Shown here piece after piece: positions 24,137 through 34,883 of a stretch of 64,000 nucleotides of DNA. The translations under genes and the position numbers were made by a program. Within the stretch, counting starts at the first letter, position 1. The number at the start of each line of letters is the position of its first letter. The stretch is from assembly GCA_964059195.1 (NCBI GenBank), contig CAXKWD010000005.1:144795686-144859685 (forward strand). Reading direction: 5' to 3'. The notes beneath the pieces are model-generated. The model was not told the origin of the DNA, ran no database searches, and saw nothing but the letters and a program-made list of their open reading frames with translations. The DNA comes from Ectobius pallidus. Taxonomy: Eukaryota; Arthropoda; Insecta; Blattodea; Ectobiidae.

Positions 24137-24951
24137 AATCGTATACAATGCCACGAATAAGTATCTCCGCAGCTCTGGGTATGAACGATCTCAATATCTT
24201 CCTTTCAGACTCGTAGCAGATATACCCGAGTAGGCCATGCAACTATTGATGTGTGCCTGTTTTCTATTGTTGATGTTTTTATGGCGACTCATAATTTCAA
24301 CTGATATTCAATTTTAGTTTACATGATACAGAATGAAATAGCGGTGGTGAGTCATGATAAGTCAACTGGCGTTCTCTGATATACATTTTCAACGTCTTTA
24401 AATAGAAGAGTTTTGTATTTCATTTATTTCTCGCTTCATAAATGATTGCAACAGAACATTATAACCATATGCCAGCGCTGCCAACTGAATTCCCTTTCTT
24501 ATCGGGTTCTCGCCTACACAAGTGCTGCGGAGCGTCCTCTTGATGTTCAAAATGAATAAATGAAATGGCTTTTAAGGGTAAATGAGTTATACTTAATATA
24601 TACTGTATAAAAATCTGATGTTAAATAAACACATTACTTTCTCTAACCTTAATATATTCTAGTGTATAGTACACGGTTGTACCGCAATAGTGCGAATTCG
24701 CGAGGCAAGACTTAAAATCTACATCTGTGTATGAAATGAGTGGCTTATGACTAGTCTTCAGAGAATTTATTTGTTTAAATGTTTCAAATAAAAGTTTTAG
24801 CTCTTATTAATATATTATTATATATATATATATAACTCCGTAGCGAATAATGAATCTACTCAGGCTACTATTACAGCTGCTAATATTGCCACAGATGTCA
24901 GGATAATAAGTTATTCATCCCGTGAACTATGCCGTTTTTAAAGCATATAGC
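24137..24951. other. Intergenic DNA
   Basis: No gene is seen. 24,710-24,830 weakly resembles the inverse of the R1 right half, and a short TA run lies at 24,818-24,832. Confidence 0.4.
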
Positions 24952-25475
24952 CTATTTATTTTATTTAACCTGGCGGAGTTAAGGCCATAAGGCCTTCTCT
25001 ACCACTCAACCAGGGCATAAACATGAAATACAACATAATAATAAACAAATACATTTAGTTATTACAAAATATAATAAAAAAACACATATATTTTACTAAT
25101 TAGCATCAATTCCAAAATGTTATTGTACACTACATTTATTAAATGACGCTTGAACTGGTAAGTCGTTTGGCAGCTCCTGAGATGGCTAGGCAGTGAATTC
25201 CAGTGACGAATAGCTGTTGTTGTAAACGAATTCGAATAATGTGTAGTTCTGTAAAAAGGCATGGATAGTAAGGGGTCAAGCTGAGAGCGCGTGCCCAAGT
25301 TATGGTCGGAAGAAAGGTAATGAAAACTACTGGAAAGATAGCTAGGGGTTGAGGTATGCAGGATTCTGTAGAGCAAAATGAGACAGTGAAGATAGAGGTT
25401 ATACTTACACTGAAGATTAAGTACCGGTAATTCCGAGAAGTTCGCCGCTATGGTTGAGTCGGTAGCAAGCTGCAC
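24952..25475 (-). pseudogene. LINE relic: C-terminal tail of a non-LTR reverse transcriptase ORF
   Basis: A 137-codon frame (25,062-25,475) ends with RHWNSLPSHLR, then YQFKRHLI. This is the typical closing motif of ORF2 proteins of non-LTR retrotransposons (a W/F-N-x-LP block, then an FK-x-x-L block). Downstream on the - strand, the 3' UTR carries GGCCTTATGGCCTTAACTCC and ends in a TAAATAAAATAAATA tail, consistent with target-primed insertion. The catalytic RT and endonuclease parts are absent, so this is a 5'-truncated copy. The clade is not fixed. The frame is open, which suggests a moderately young insertion. Confidence 0.75.
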
Positions 25476-25690
25476 TTGCGAAAAATCCCTTTCCCGGATT
25501 CAGGACTGGGTATTTGTGTTGGCTCTAGGTTTAAGTGTTAGATAGGGGACTGGCGCACCCCGGAAACAAATCCGCTGTGCTTATCCCCTTAAGAGATCTC
25601 CAGGGGTCGTTCTCGACCCGGTAGGATCACCACCTGCTCCGAGAAATCTAAAGCTTACCCAACTGTGAGCTTTAAGACATTGTCTCTTCT
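25440..25690 (+). repeat. Possible SINE or repeat fragment
   Basis: This GC-rich island in AT-rich DNA starts with a tRNA-like GCTATGGTTGAGTCGGTAGC and contains CGGGTCGAGAACGACCCC on the opposite strand. The B box is imperfect. There is no second copy here. Confidence 0.3.
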
Positions 25691-26412
25691 TAGAAAATCG
25701 TCTAAATCCGTATTTCATTCTATTTAGTAAACTATTTTCAGCCTTCAGTGCAGAAATGAATCTTTCCCTAGAATTTCAAAATTAGTTTTCTATTATGGTT
25801 TTGCATCCACACGAAAAGTTTCAGCTTGTGCGCGCAGAAAAGAGATTTTAAAATACCACCTAGATTGTAACTTGACTGCTTTAAAACTTCGAGCCTTTTT
25901 TTTCTTCTATAAATGTAAGTCAATGACATCGTCTCATTGCCAATTCTAGAGCAGAAAAAATACCAACCTTCGTTCTCTTTTGGGGGTTTTAGAGAAAGGC
26001 AAAGAAACCTCTCGCTTTTCATCTATATACTTTAAGAGCAAGTTCAAAAGGTCAGTGCTCTCATCTTCAAAGGAATAAATCTCTAAATGCTGTTAAAGAA
26101 GAATGACTTCTTTTTCGCTGCTTCAGATTCCACGTACAGGCGTTTCCATGTTCATAAAACGCTACATTATGTTCGAAAGTAATGCTCTTAGACTCTTTTT
26201 ACATGAATATTAATATAAGAATATTTAAAATTTCCCCTCCATCTGCAACTTCCTTGCCTCAGTGACCCGATTCACCTTCAGTTTAAATTCCAACGAAATC
26301 TCACCAGTTTAAAATATTTCGTATAGTCGTTGCCGGTTACCTTGCCTTTCCAAAACATGTGTAGGCATGAAGTTCTGAGGTATGTGAAAATCTTGTTACT
26401 GCGCTGAAGAAC

Positions 26413-26770
26413 TATGGATGAGCATCGATAAATACGATAATATAGACATGATAACATCGATGTATTTTGTCGGAAACCATCGGTGTATATTTAAAAAATG
26501 TAATGGTTTCAGAAAATTAGGCAAAATTCGTAAATAAACTGAAATATTTCCATATAAACTATTGATATAAAAACGATGTTTTGGGATATTATGTTACTGT
26601 AAATAAAATTTTATCTTAGAACCAAGGTAGGCCTATTAACCTTATTTTTATAATAAAAACATCGATGTCGGGGAGAAACTTTGATGCAGCAAAAACATCA
26701 GTTGTTTTCCATCGATATAGAAAACATTAATCATCGACATGAAAAAATCAGCCATCGATGCTCAACCCTA
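26413..26770. mobile_element. hAT-type MITE 5 (358 bp)
   Basis: The left end TATGGATGAGCATCGAT and the reverse complement of the right end, TAGGGTTGAGCATCGAT, form a TIR. A perfect 8-bp TSD, TGAAGAAC, lies at 26,405-26,412 and 26,771-26,778. ATCGATG is repeated near both termini. The element is non-coding. Confidence 0.88.
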
Positions 26771-27148
26771 TGAAGAACATTTTAGGCTTTTTTTTCCGAC
26801 TCAGTAGTTTTGCAGCCACACGCTGTAGCTCATGCTTAGCGCGTGACGTAGAGCTTTATGGTATGGTATGGTATGGTAAGGTGCATCATTATTCTTATAT
26901 ACATATTAAATACATTATCCATAGAATAAAACCAATAAAGCCTAGACGGCCGTTCATGCTTTTACTATGCACAGGACAAAGAAAAAAATGTAACACTAAT
27001 AATACAAAACAAAATAATACGAAAACTTATAAAATAGTAATGATATACAAAAAGATTAAGAAAAAAAAGAAAAAAAATATTTTACAAATGACAGAAAATA
27101 TATGACAATAATAATACAATATAATACATAATAATACACAGACAAAGA

Positions 27149-27397
27149 TTACTCCCCCTGCCCCTCCCTCCCATCCTTTTCTACCCTGAGCTGTCGGACT
27201 TTAGACATGAATTTCCCCACCCCTTCGGAGAATTTTGTATCACTCAACAGCTCGAATATCGCCATGTGACCTCTTCTAGAGACAACAAAAGAGCCTGGCA
27301 GATATCGTTGCCTAAGCATCTCAGTGACTTCACATTCAGAGAGAATAACTAAAATTGACCTTATCGATTCTAAGCTTAGGGCCCACTGGTGTTTTCA
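27149..27397 (-). pseudogene. Unassigned coding relic, about 80 codons
   Basis: Reading - from 27,397 to the TAA at 27,149-27,151 gives an open frame with mixed, protein-like composition, including RYLPGSFVVSRRGHMAIFEL and KFMSKVRQLRVEKDG. The first ATG is at 27,317-27,319, giving 56 residues. The codon content is clearly richer in GC than its surroundings. The downstream sequence on this strand is A/T microsatellite-like, as after a retroelement 3' end, so a LINE C-terminus is my best guess. I do not recognise the family. Confidence 0.35.
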
Positions 27398-28084
27398 CTT
27401 GTTTCATGCTTATATAAATACACAAATTCAGATCTGAAATAGTTACTGCCGATCAATCCGTGAATTCCAATGCCCTTGTACTATTTCTCGATGTTTAAAA
27501 CTTTCACCACCTTTTACGATCTGCTAACACACATCTGCCATTATAAGTGTGTTTCTTTCCTAAGCTATTTATTTTATCGTTTCGTACAAACTGAAACATT
27601 AGTAAGATGCCTGTCAATTAAAAAAAGTACAAAAATCCAAGCTCCATTCACTAGTTAACTTAATTCGCCTAGTGAGTTGTTTCATACATTCTATAACGTT
27701 CAGAACGTTTTTGTTACATGTGATCTTAATCCATACAAACATTGTACTTTACTTTGATATCTTAACCTTAACATGCTTTGGGTTCGGTCTCGGTAAACTG
27801 TCCCCAATACCAACCATGAAGTTATACACTGAGATCGTCCTTTGAAGTGTTCATATGCTCTCTTAGACCCATGCCCATTTCGCAGAATTATTTGCACATT
27901 AGTGTACGTGGGCTGGAATAGCCAAAGCTGTCCTACTTTCAATTCATATGCCAGTTTAGTTATTCCCACAACTCATTTTATTATTGATAAATATAATATG
28001 TAACGAGTAGTTAAAAAAACTACATGACTACAAGATTAAATGTTCATATTGCTCAGAACATGCAGCCTAATGGTTATTATTATT

Positions 28085-28490
28085 ATTTCTTTCCTGTTCA
28101 TGGGCAAGTCCTTGACCGTAGTCTGCAAATTTTGCTCGTCATCTCCTTCTGTCCTTGGCTTCCTCTTTCAGTAGCCAGAATTTTCCTTTCTCCCTTAAAT
28201 TGTGTAGCAGTTGGATTATTATTATTTTTCCAGTACCTGAAGTTCCCTTTCCTCGAGACGACATGTAGCATACAATTTATTCTCAAGACGTGACCTATAC
28301 AGTTAGGTTTTCTTCAAAGAACTACGTTCAGGGCTCTTCTCGCTTACTCCTCTCAGGACTTCTTCGTTTGTTACTTTGCTGACTATTTTATTTTTATTTC
28401 GATTCTCCTCCAGTACCACATTTCAAAATTTTCCTGGTGTTTCTTCTCCATTTTTTCATGTTTCCAATCCGTACAGGTCTAGTTGAAAAG
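28085..28490 (-). pseudogene. LINE reverse-transcriptase C-terminal relic
   Basis: The frames are broken but keep landmarks of insect RTE-like/endonuclease-RT C-termini in order. A Phe-Glu-Met-Trp-Tyr-Trp-Arg-Arg-Ile block is encoded at 28,401-28,428. Then come a TNEEVLRGV-like block and, near 28,144-28,190, LLHNLRE with LLKEEAKDRRR. The end runs into ATT-type repeats at about 28,075-28,090. Several stops and shifts show it is dead. The frames at 28,024-28,293 on either strand are shadows. Confidence 0.65.
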
Positions 28491-28800
28491 AGTTACTAAG
28501 CAAAATAATATGATGTGAAACACATAACGTCTTCTACCCAAATAAATTGTTTTGGTCTTACTATAATATATCATGTAATACAGTTTATATACCTTATATT
28601 ATATTATAAGGTATTCCTGTAGGAATTTTAAATCGTTCTATTCTCGTGATTAAGTTAGTATCATAAAAAAGACCACCAAATCCTCAAAGAGAAAATTGTG
28701 TCAAATTAACAACATATTATTTATTAAATAATATTTTAACAACATATTATTTATGATTAATATGAATAATAAGTTTGTCTACAAATGAAATGTAACAATT

Positions 28801-29087
28801 CTAAACTCCGTGGCCTACCACCCGACCGCAGCGTCATCTACCTATAGGCAGATGGCAGGATTGGGGGGCATGTGGTCAGCATGCTGACACCCACGGCCGT
28901 TAATGGTGGTTTCCATGACCGGAGCCGCTACTTCTCTATCAAGTAGCTCCTCAATTTGAATCACGAGGCTGAGTGCACCCCTACCAGACCTCCCTACCTC
29001 AGAAAAATCCGAGGAGGTACCGCGGATCGAACCCGGACCGACGGATCCGTAGTCAGCGACGCTAACCACAAGACCACGCCGGCGGTC
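28801..29087 (-). repeat. tRNA-derived SINE family A, copy 3
   Basis: The fullest copy in the window. The tRNA-like head has a B box (complement GGATCGAACCC near 29,023-29,033), followed by a complete body and the CTAAACTCCGTGG end. It keeps about 40 bp that the copy at 3291 has lost. Confidence 0.8.
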
Positions 29088-29397
29088 AATATTGTTATAT
29101 AAGTATTGTTACTTATTTAAAGAACACAACAAACTAAACTAAATTAGGACTAAACCAAAACGATACTACAATATTTAAAGTTCCTCGCGGCCGGCTTAAG
29201 CTGAAAATTTCTGATAGAAGCCAAATTGTAAACACCTAAGCGATCATGAATTAATTTGCCCGTATTATCTATGTTTAGTAATTTTCTCGTGGAGTAAAAT
29301 ATTATAAAGAATGGATTATCTAGGCCTATGACAATTTATTTTCAAACCAATACTCAGATATGTGAAAACGAACTCATGTAGATCTTGAATTCAAATA

Positions 29398-30089
29398 CAG
29401 TGGACTCTTAGTAATTCGAACCCCAAGGGGAATTAGAAAAAAATCGAATCATCCAAATTTCGAATTAACCAAAACTGTGACTTTTTAAACGAAAATGCCG
29501 TAAAAATGTTAAAAATAAACTCATTCCAAGAAATAATAATTATTGTTTAGTTAAATTTACCTTAATGACTGCCATTCTGCTATTAGGATATTAAAAGAAA
29601 CCATTTTTTCCACACTAAAACTGTAACCCTAAATTTAATGAAGGAACTGGTGTATGCTCCACGCTTTGACCTTTTCAAACACAGTCACACTTCGATGATA
29701 GAATGAACACTAAAATTTTCACAGAAGTGTTGAATCCCTCCAATACTGTAACGGAGGGGGTGAACTTCGCATTCCATTGAACATCTAATCAGCAGGAGGA
29801 AGATATCGGTGGTTAAAAATACTCTTTAGTACGGTACCTGCTGGCTGCTAGCGACTAAGGTTCTTCAGCGAAATAGAGAATTCTTGTGGAATTCCTGGAA
29901 GCAATGAACTCTTGGAATCCTTACAACATTAACATGAGACAAATTTTGGCTTCGATTTATCCAAATTAAGCTTAACAATTCGAATTAATTGCAATTTTTT
30001 AACATACATTTATATAGGAATTTCAAGGGGAATGAGTATTTATTACAATATTTCGAATTATCCAACGTCGAATTAACCAAATCCGACTG
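29398..30089. mobile_element. pogo/Tc1-mariner-like non-autonomous element (692 bp)
   Basis: The left end begins CAGTGGACTCTTAGTAATTC. The reverse complement of the right end begins CAGTCGGATTTGGTTAATTC. Both are followed by CGAATTATCCAA-like motifs. TA dinucleotides flank both sides (29,396-29,397 and 30,090-30,091). CAGT termini, a TA target and AATTCGA-rich ends are typical of pogo/Tigger-type elements. The interior shows no transposase. Confidence 0.75.
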
Positions 30090-30551
30090 TATCCAGTTAT
30101 GATTATGCATTTGAAATACCATCAGTGCAGAATTATACGTAGGAATGTAATACAACGGTTGTAATGTACACCACTCATATATAACCTCGGGAGATAAATA
30201 CCAGAATAACCCAAATTAGTTAGCAGCATTCTCTGCAATGTTCTCACTTTCTCTGTAATTACATTTTCAAAACTAGGTCACAGCACTCCTGTAACAGTTC
30301 TATATTTCATATGGCGTATATTACCTCTTCCAGACAGCTTTAGTTTGAAGCCTCCGTGGAGACAAGATGCTCCTACCCTCTAGGTCAGGAATCTGGGTTG
30401 ACAATTTCTGCAGGTCGTCTGACTTCTCCATGCTAAAGCAATTTTCTATAAGTTGTAATATTCTTTTTTCTACGAAAGACGTTCTTCATCCATTTCCCGT
30501 TCATGCTAATATGGTAGAAATTTGAATTTCTTGCATCCTGTGACAGTAACC

Positions 30552-31073
30552 TAGGGTGTCCATATAATATTTATATAAAAACATTTATTCATTTTTTGGA
30601 AAACCTGGGACAGTTAAGGGAAAAAATGGGACAAAAAGTTCATTCAAAACATTTAGTGAGCATTTAAAATGTAGGCCTATCTTTGTCTCGTGAACACCAA
30701 TTATTCCAAATGACGTCTTAAATTTCTTTTCCAGACAGGTTTAGATAATTTATTCCGCAGAACTAAATGCCTCATTGTCAGTACTTTTCACTACCTATGT
30801 GTATTTTATCAAGAAGTGCATTTTCTTCCGAAACTTTGTCATAAAAGTCAACGCCTGATTTTGACCATAACCACTTATTACAGTATGTTTTGTGTGTTCT
30901 GACAATGGGTAAGACCTTCACTTTGTAAGTTTCATTAAAGTAAAATACATTGGCCAATCGGAATCATAAAAAAGCGGACATTTGACCGTCCCCAATAAAA
31001 CTTTCGTGACAATGGGACACTTTGCCAAAAAAACGAGACTGTCCCGAGAAAACCGGGACGAATGGACACCCTA
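30552..31073. mobile_element. hAT-type MITE 6 (522 bp)
   Basis: The termini TAGGGTGTCCAT and ATGGACACCCTA are perfect inverted repeats. The perfect 8-bp TSD CAGTAACC lies at 30,544-30,551 and 31,074-31,081. GGGACA/TGTCCC motifs recur at both ends, like the motifs of the element at 11,278. No transposase is present. Confidence 0.9.
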
Positions 31074-31081
31074 CAGTAACC

Positions 31082-32284
31082 TTACTTACCTGCGTAAGTA
31101 AGCAGCCACGTACGTCATTATATCAAACGCTCTAACTTTTGATATAATTATTTACTGCAACCATGGACTATAAGTTACGGAATATAAGTTATTTGCTAGT
31201 GGAATTTTACCTTTTCAATCTTACGTTTTAATATTCACTTAGATTTAATTTATTCAGTAGCTAAGTATGATTCGAGTAGCTGTGCCTGCCTTAAAGTAAT
31301 CGATGGTATCGATCGCTACCGAAATTAAAATAGTCACTAATTTTGAAGGTTGGTAACTTTGCAACTTGACACCATCTCGAATAGGTGGTACCAATAGTGA
31401 TTAATATTATTTTCACGTAGGTAATATTTTCGTATTATTCGCTATCGTCGAAGAAATCGTCTGCAATACACATTCGTAGTTAAACTCGTCTTTCAAACTC
31501 TTTCTCAAATTCTTCAGTGATGCACTTAGCTCTCTTGTATTGCAATATACTGTCATCTTTATATATTGTGTATAGTGCATTAACAATTATTGTTATAATA
31601 GCCTTAATCAATGTATTACACATCCTTTTTATTTCCTCGCAAGAATAGTGGGCCTATAAAATAAATCGAAAAAACACTGAGAAAAATCTTTCACGATGCC
31701 TAGAAGCCAAAATATTAAAACTTGTTACCAAATTTTTATTTAAAAGTGGTTCCAACGATTTTATAAAAATTTTGTTTGAATAATAAAACAGCTATGTCCG
31801 TTTTTCTGTAAAAAATACTTTGCATATTTTATTCGATTTATCTTGGCCATCTCAACTATTTCTGGAGATACATATGACGTTTGCACGGCGAAGTTGTGGA
31901 TACAGCTAAAATGATTTTTTTTTTTTATCCAGCGAATCGAAAGCAGAAGTTGTAAGAATATAGAACTCCTTCGAATTAAACGGGAAAATAAAAAATACTA
32001 CCATTTGGTACTTTTTCTTCAAGATGCATTCTACCGTCATGGAGTTCCAAATCTCATTGGACATTTTAATATAAATAAAAACAAGTGAGAACGTTAGCGC
32101 GAGCGTAAAATTTTTAACGATTTGGTACTCTTTTGATTAACACAAGAACTGAGAATTTCTCATGAATAACTAAAAGTTCCCAAAGTACAACTACGTTAAA
32201 TTACGATAAATGATAAAAAGAAAATACTTTAGGTTTGCTGGTAATTTTAAAATTCTAGAACTTATGCCATAAATACAACCTGAA
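31082..32284. other. AT-rich intergenic DNA
   Basis: No gene or clear repeat is seen. Confidence 0.45.
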
Positions 32285-32369
32285 ATGAATATTATGACAG
32301 TTTTTAATTTATATGTATTTTATTGTTTCTTAAATGTCAAGAAGATTCTGGAGAATTTTACTTATATAG

Positions 32370-32660
32370 AAGTACATAATCATAATACAAGACACAGGGC
32401 AGATTTACTTTTACCCAAGTGTCGTTTAAATAGCTCTTATAACACTTTTTTTATAATGGAATTAATTTATTCAACAAACTGCCTTTAAGCGTCCTTTGTT
32501 TACCCATAAATATTTTTAAAAATTATGTATATGCATGGCTGATAAGAAGACCATTTTACTCTGTACCCGAATTCCTTAGTGCTGGTTTTGTCTTATAAGA
32601 ACTGTTATTACGTATATTGACGATACCTCACCTGTCTGGACAAGGCTAATAAACATTATT
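32370..32660 (+). pseudogene. LINE 3' relic (Jockey/CR1-like C-terminus)
   Basis: In the frame 32,285-32,488 the segment from 32,375 reads HNHNTRHRADLLLPKCRLN. That matches the conserved Y/H-N-T-R ... L-x-x-P-x-x-R-L motif near the end of many non-LTR retrotransposon ORF2 proteins. The following UTR holds GACAAGGCTAATAAA and ends in an ATT-rich microsatellite from 32,655. The catalytic region is missing. Confidence 0.65.
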
Positions 32661-32699
32661 ATTGTTGTTATTATTACTATTATTATTTTCTTATTATTA

Positions 32700-33560
32700 T
32701 TTTAATTTTTATTACCCGACTGCTCGGCTCAAAACTAAACAAACAATTCAGAATAGTTTCAAACATTTATACGCTACCGAACCAATCTCGTCAAGTAAAC
32801 TCTCATCTTGAGAGGTCAATGAATTTCAGTTGCAGGTCGTTGACCACAGCAGAAAGCAGGGATCGGAGTGAGTGGATTTTTGTTACAGCTGGGGTCAGTT
32901 GGGGTTAATTACCCGAGTCTTTTTCGCTCGGTAACCTGATAAGAGGATCAAGACACAAACTCTATCCTATGTCACAGGTAAGTTAACGTTATCAAGCGCG
33001 TCAAACGGCAACCCAGTAACTGTGTTAAAAGCTTTTCGCACGTTTTTGTGTTCAGAAGAGACATCTTATTTCTCTCACTGTAAATGTAATCCCATTGCTT
33101 TAGGATTTGCATGGGTTGAGCTGAACAGGTTTCATTGTTTACTTATACATCCCATTATTATGTGACATGTTCTGTCCATCTTTTTAACATTGCTCATAAC
33201 GTGACTGAGTTAATTATACGGCGCACGGATTCAGAAAGCATATGAGACAGGATTAGACGGGGTTCGCCTATTGCGAATAGCCTATCATAGTCGTGCACTG
33301 TTGTCTAGTTCGGACACCCATAGAGTTTCCTTTTTATACGCCTAAAAATGCTATTTTATATTCGTCATTTTAACGTACCTAGCTATAAGTGGCATAAACA
33401 ATTGGAGTAGCCTTTCCATATTTCTGCACCGCAAGATTCTCAAGTTATCGTGTCAGGAATAAACAAAGCGACGCGACGAATGTTACTTCCTTAATGCCTA
33501 TCTCTGAGCCTTACTCGTTCATAACGCAACATTTGGCAGAAGTGCAGCTGTCGCAAGCAC
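32700..33560. other. Intergenic DNA
   Basis: There is no supported gene. GC content is slightly higher around 32,860-33,050, without a readable frame. Confidence 0.4.
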
Positions 33561-33935
33561 TCATTGCCTCAGCTCATAAGCATTCTAAAACCGAGCTCCG
33601 TATACTCCAATAAGAAATGGCAAATACAAAAATATCCACTCTGGCAAATATACCTTTTCTTCCTTAACCTTTGTACAACGTCCTATAAGAACTTACAATT
33701 TACCAATGCCTGTATGGGAGGGGAGATACTCTGGCTCAACACTAAACGGGATATGGAGGTACTCCTTTATGAGAGACCAACTCGACTCAAGGCTTTCCCA
33801 CAAGGTAATACAAAACACCCACTACTGAGCCAGGACAGGGACTTTTTACTACTGAAACATTCCTGACCCGGCCGGGAATCAAACATAGGCCTCCAGAGTG
33901 GAAAGCAGGCGCTTTACTGACTCACCCGCGGCGGT
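33560..33935 (-). repeat. tRNA-like SINE, family G
   Basis: On the - strand the head (33,865-33,935) reads CCGCGGGTGAGTCAGTAAAG with a B-box-like GTTTGATTCCCGGCC. The remainder to about 33,560 may be the SINE body. The 100-codon frame at 33,564-33,866 on the + strand is antisense to it and has no recognised domain. Confidence 0.55.
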
Positions 33936-34199
33936 AGATTTGTGAATGTCCGTACATGATAAGTTAAATCTCGTAATACTAGCACATGAAGTTAGAACTT
34001 TATTAAATAGTAGTGAAACCACATGTGCCTAACACGGGTTAGTGAATGCTAAACGTTATAATCGAAGTGATTCTGCAATTTGAAATGCTGCTTTTGATAG
34101 AGACTCGGAAACAATGATTTTTGTAGGTGTTCATCACATAATTATATTATGAAAAACAGTAATAGTGAGCTTAAAGGTCCGCCGTGTGTCATGGTTTAA

Positions 34200-34290
34200 G
34201 TAAATTCTCTTTTTTCTTTCTTTATTCCTTCCTTTTTTCCTCGTTTTCCTTTTTCCTTGTTTTCCTTTTTCCTTGTTTTCCTTTTTTCCT
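34200..34290. repeat. Pyrimidine-rich TTTTCC microsatellite
   Basis: An imperfect TTTTCCTTG/TTTTCCTTTTTCC array. The 71-codon frame across it is Phe/Ser low complexity. Confidence 0.8.
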
Positions 34291-34299
34291 TATTACACC

Positions 34300-34415
34300 C
34301 AACCACCCACTCTTCTTCTACGTTCTACCCACTCGAACCCACGGCCTCCTTCACCACGGCTCCAAGCCAGGCATAGCATTCCTTAGCTACCGCGACTAAA
34401 AAGACCGGCTTCTTC
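34300..34415 (-). repeat. tRNA-like SINE head, family H
   Basis: The - strand reads AGTCGCGGTAGCTAAGGAAT, then GCCGTGGGTTCGAGTGGG, a plausible A-box and B-box pair. It lies next to the pyrimidine array, which on this strand is A/G-rich and could be its tail. Confidence 0.45.
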
Positions 34416-34514
34416 GTTGCGGTACTATACAATGTTCGAACTTTATATTATTTTACATTTGTATTTATTATGAAACTTGCAAGGACATACGGATTTCTAT
34501 AAATAAATGCGCGC

Positions 34515-34530
34515 GCACACACACACAATG
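34515..34530. repeat. (CA)n microsatellite
   Basis: A short GCGCGCACACACACACA run. Confidence 0.8.
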
Positions 34531-34883
34531 TGTTTACATAAGATACTTATATTTAAAGGCCATCGACGGGAAATTCTACTTTAGAGGAAGTGGTTTATCG
34601 AAATTTATATGTAACAGCATTAGACAAGAGCCTGACATTTATATTCACTCTCAAATGCAACTAATCATTGTTTTTATAAATATCTTTACATTGTTCTGAA
34701 GCAAGAATGTTTCCACACAAGAACGTAGCAAATTGTAGGTCATGACTTGGTATAATATTTATAGTGGATACAGACTCTTTGTGTATTTATTAGGCTTTGA
34801 TTTCAAGCCCACACAGCCTATCCATTTCCTCAAGTACTTACTAAAGCTTACAATATGTGCTATTCACTTTTTACAACTTCAGA

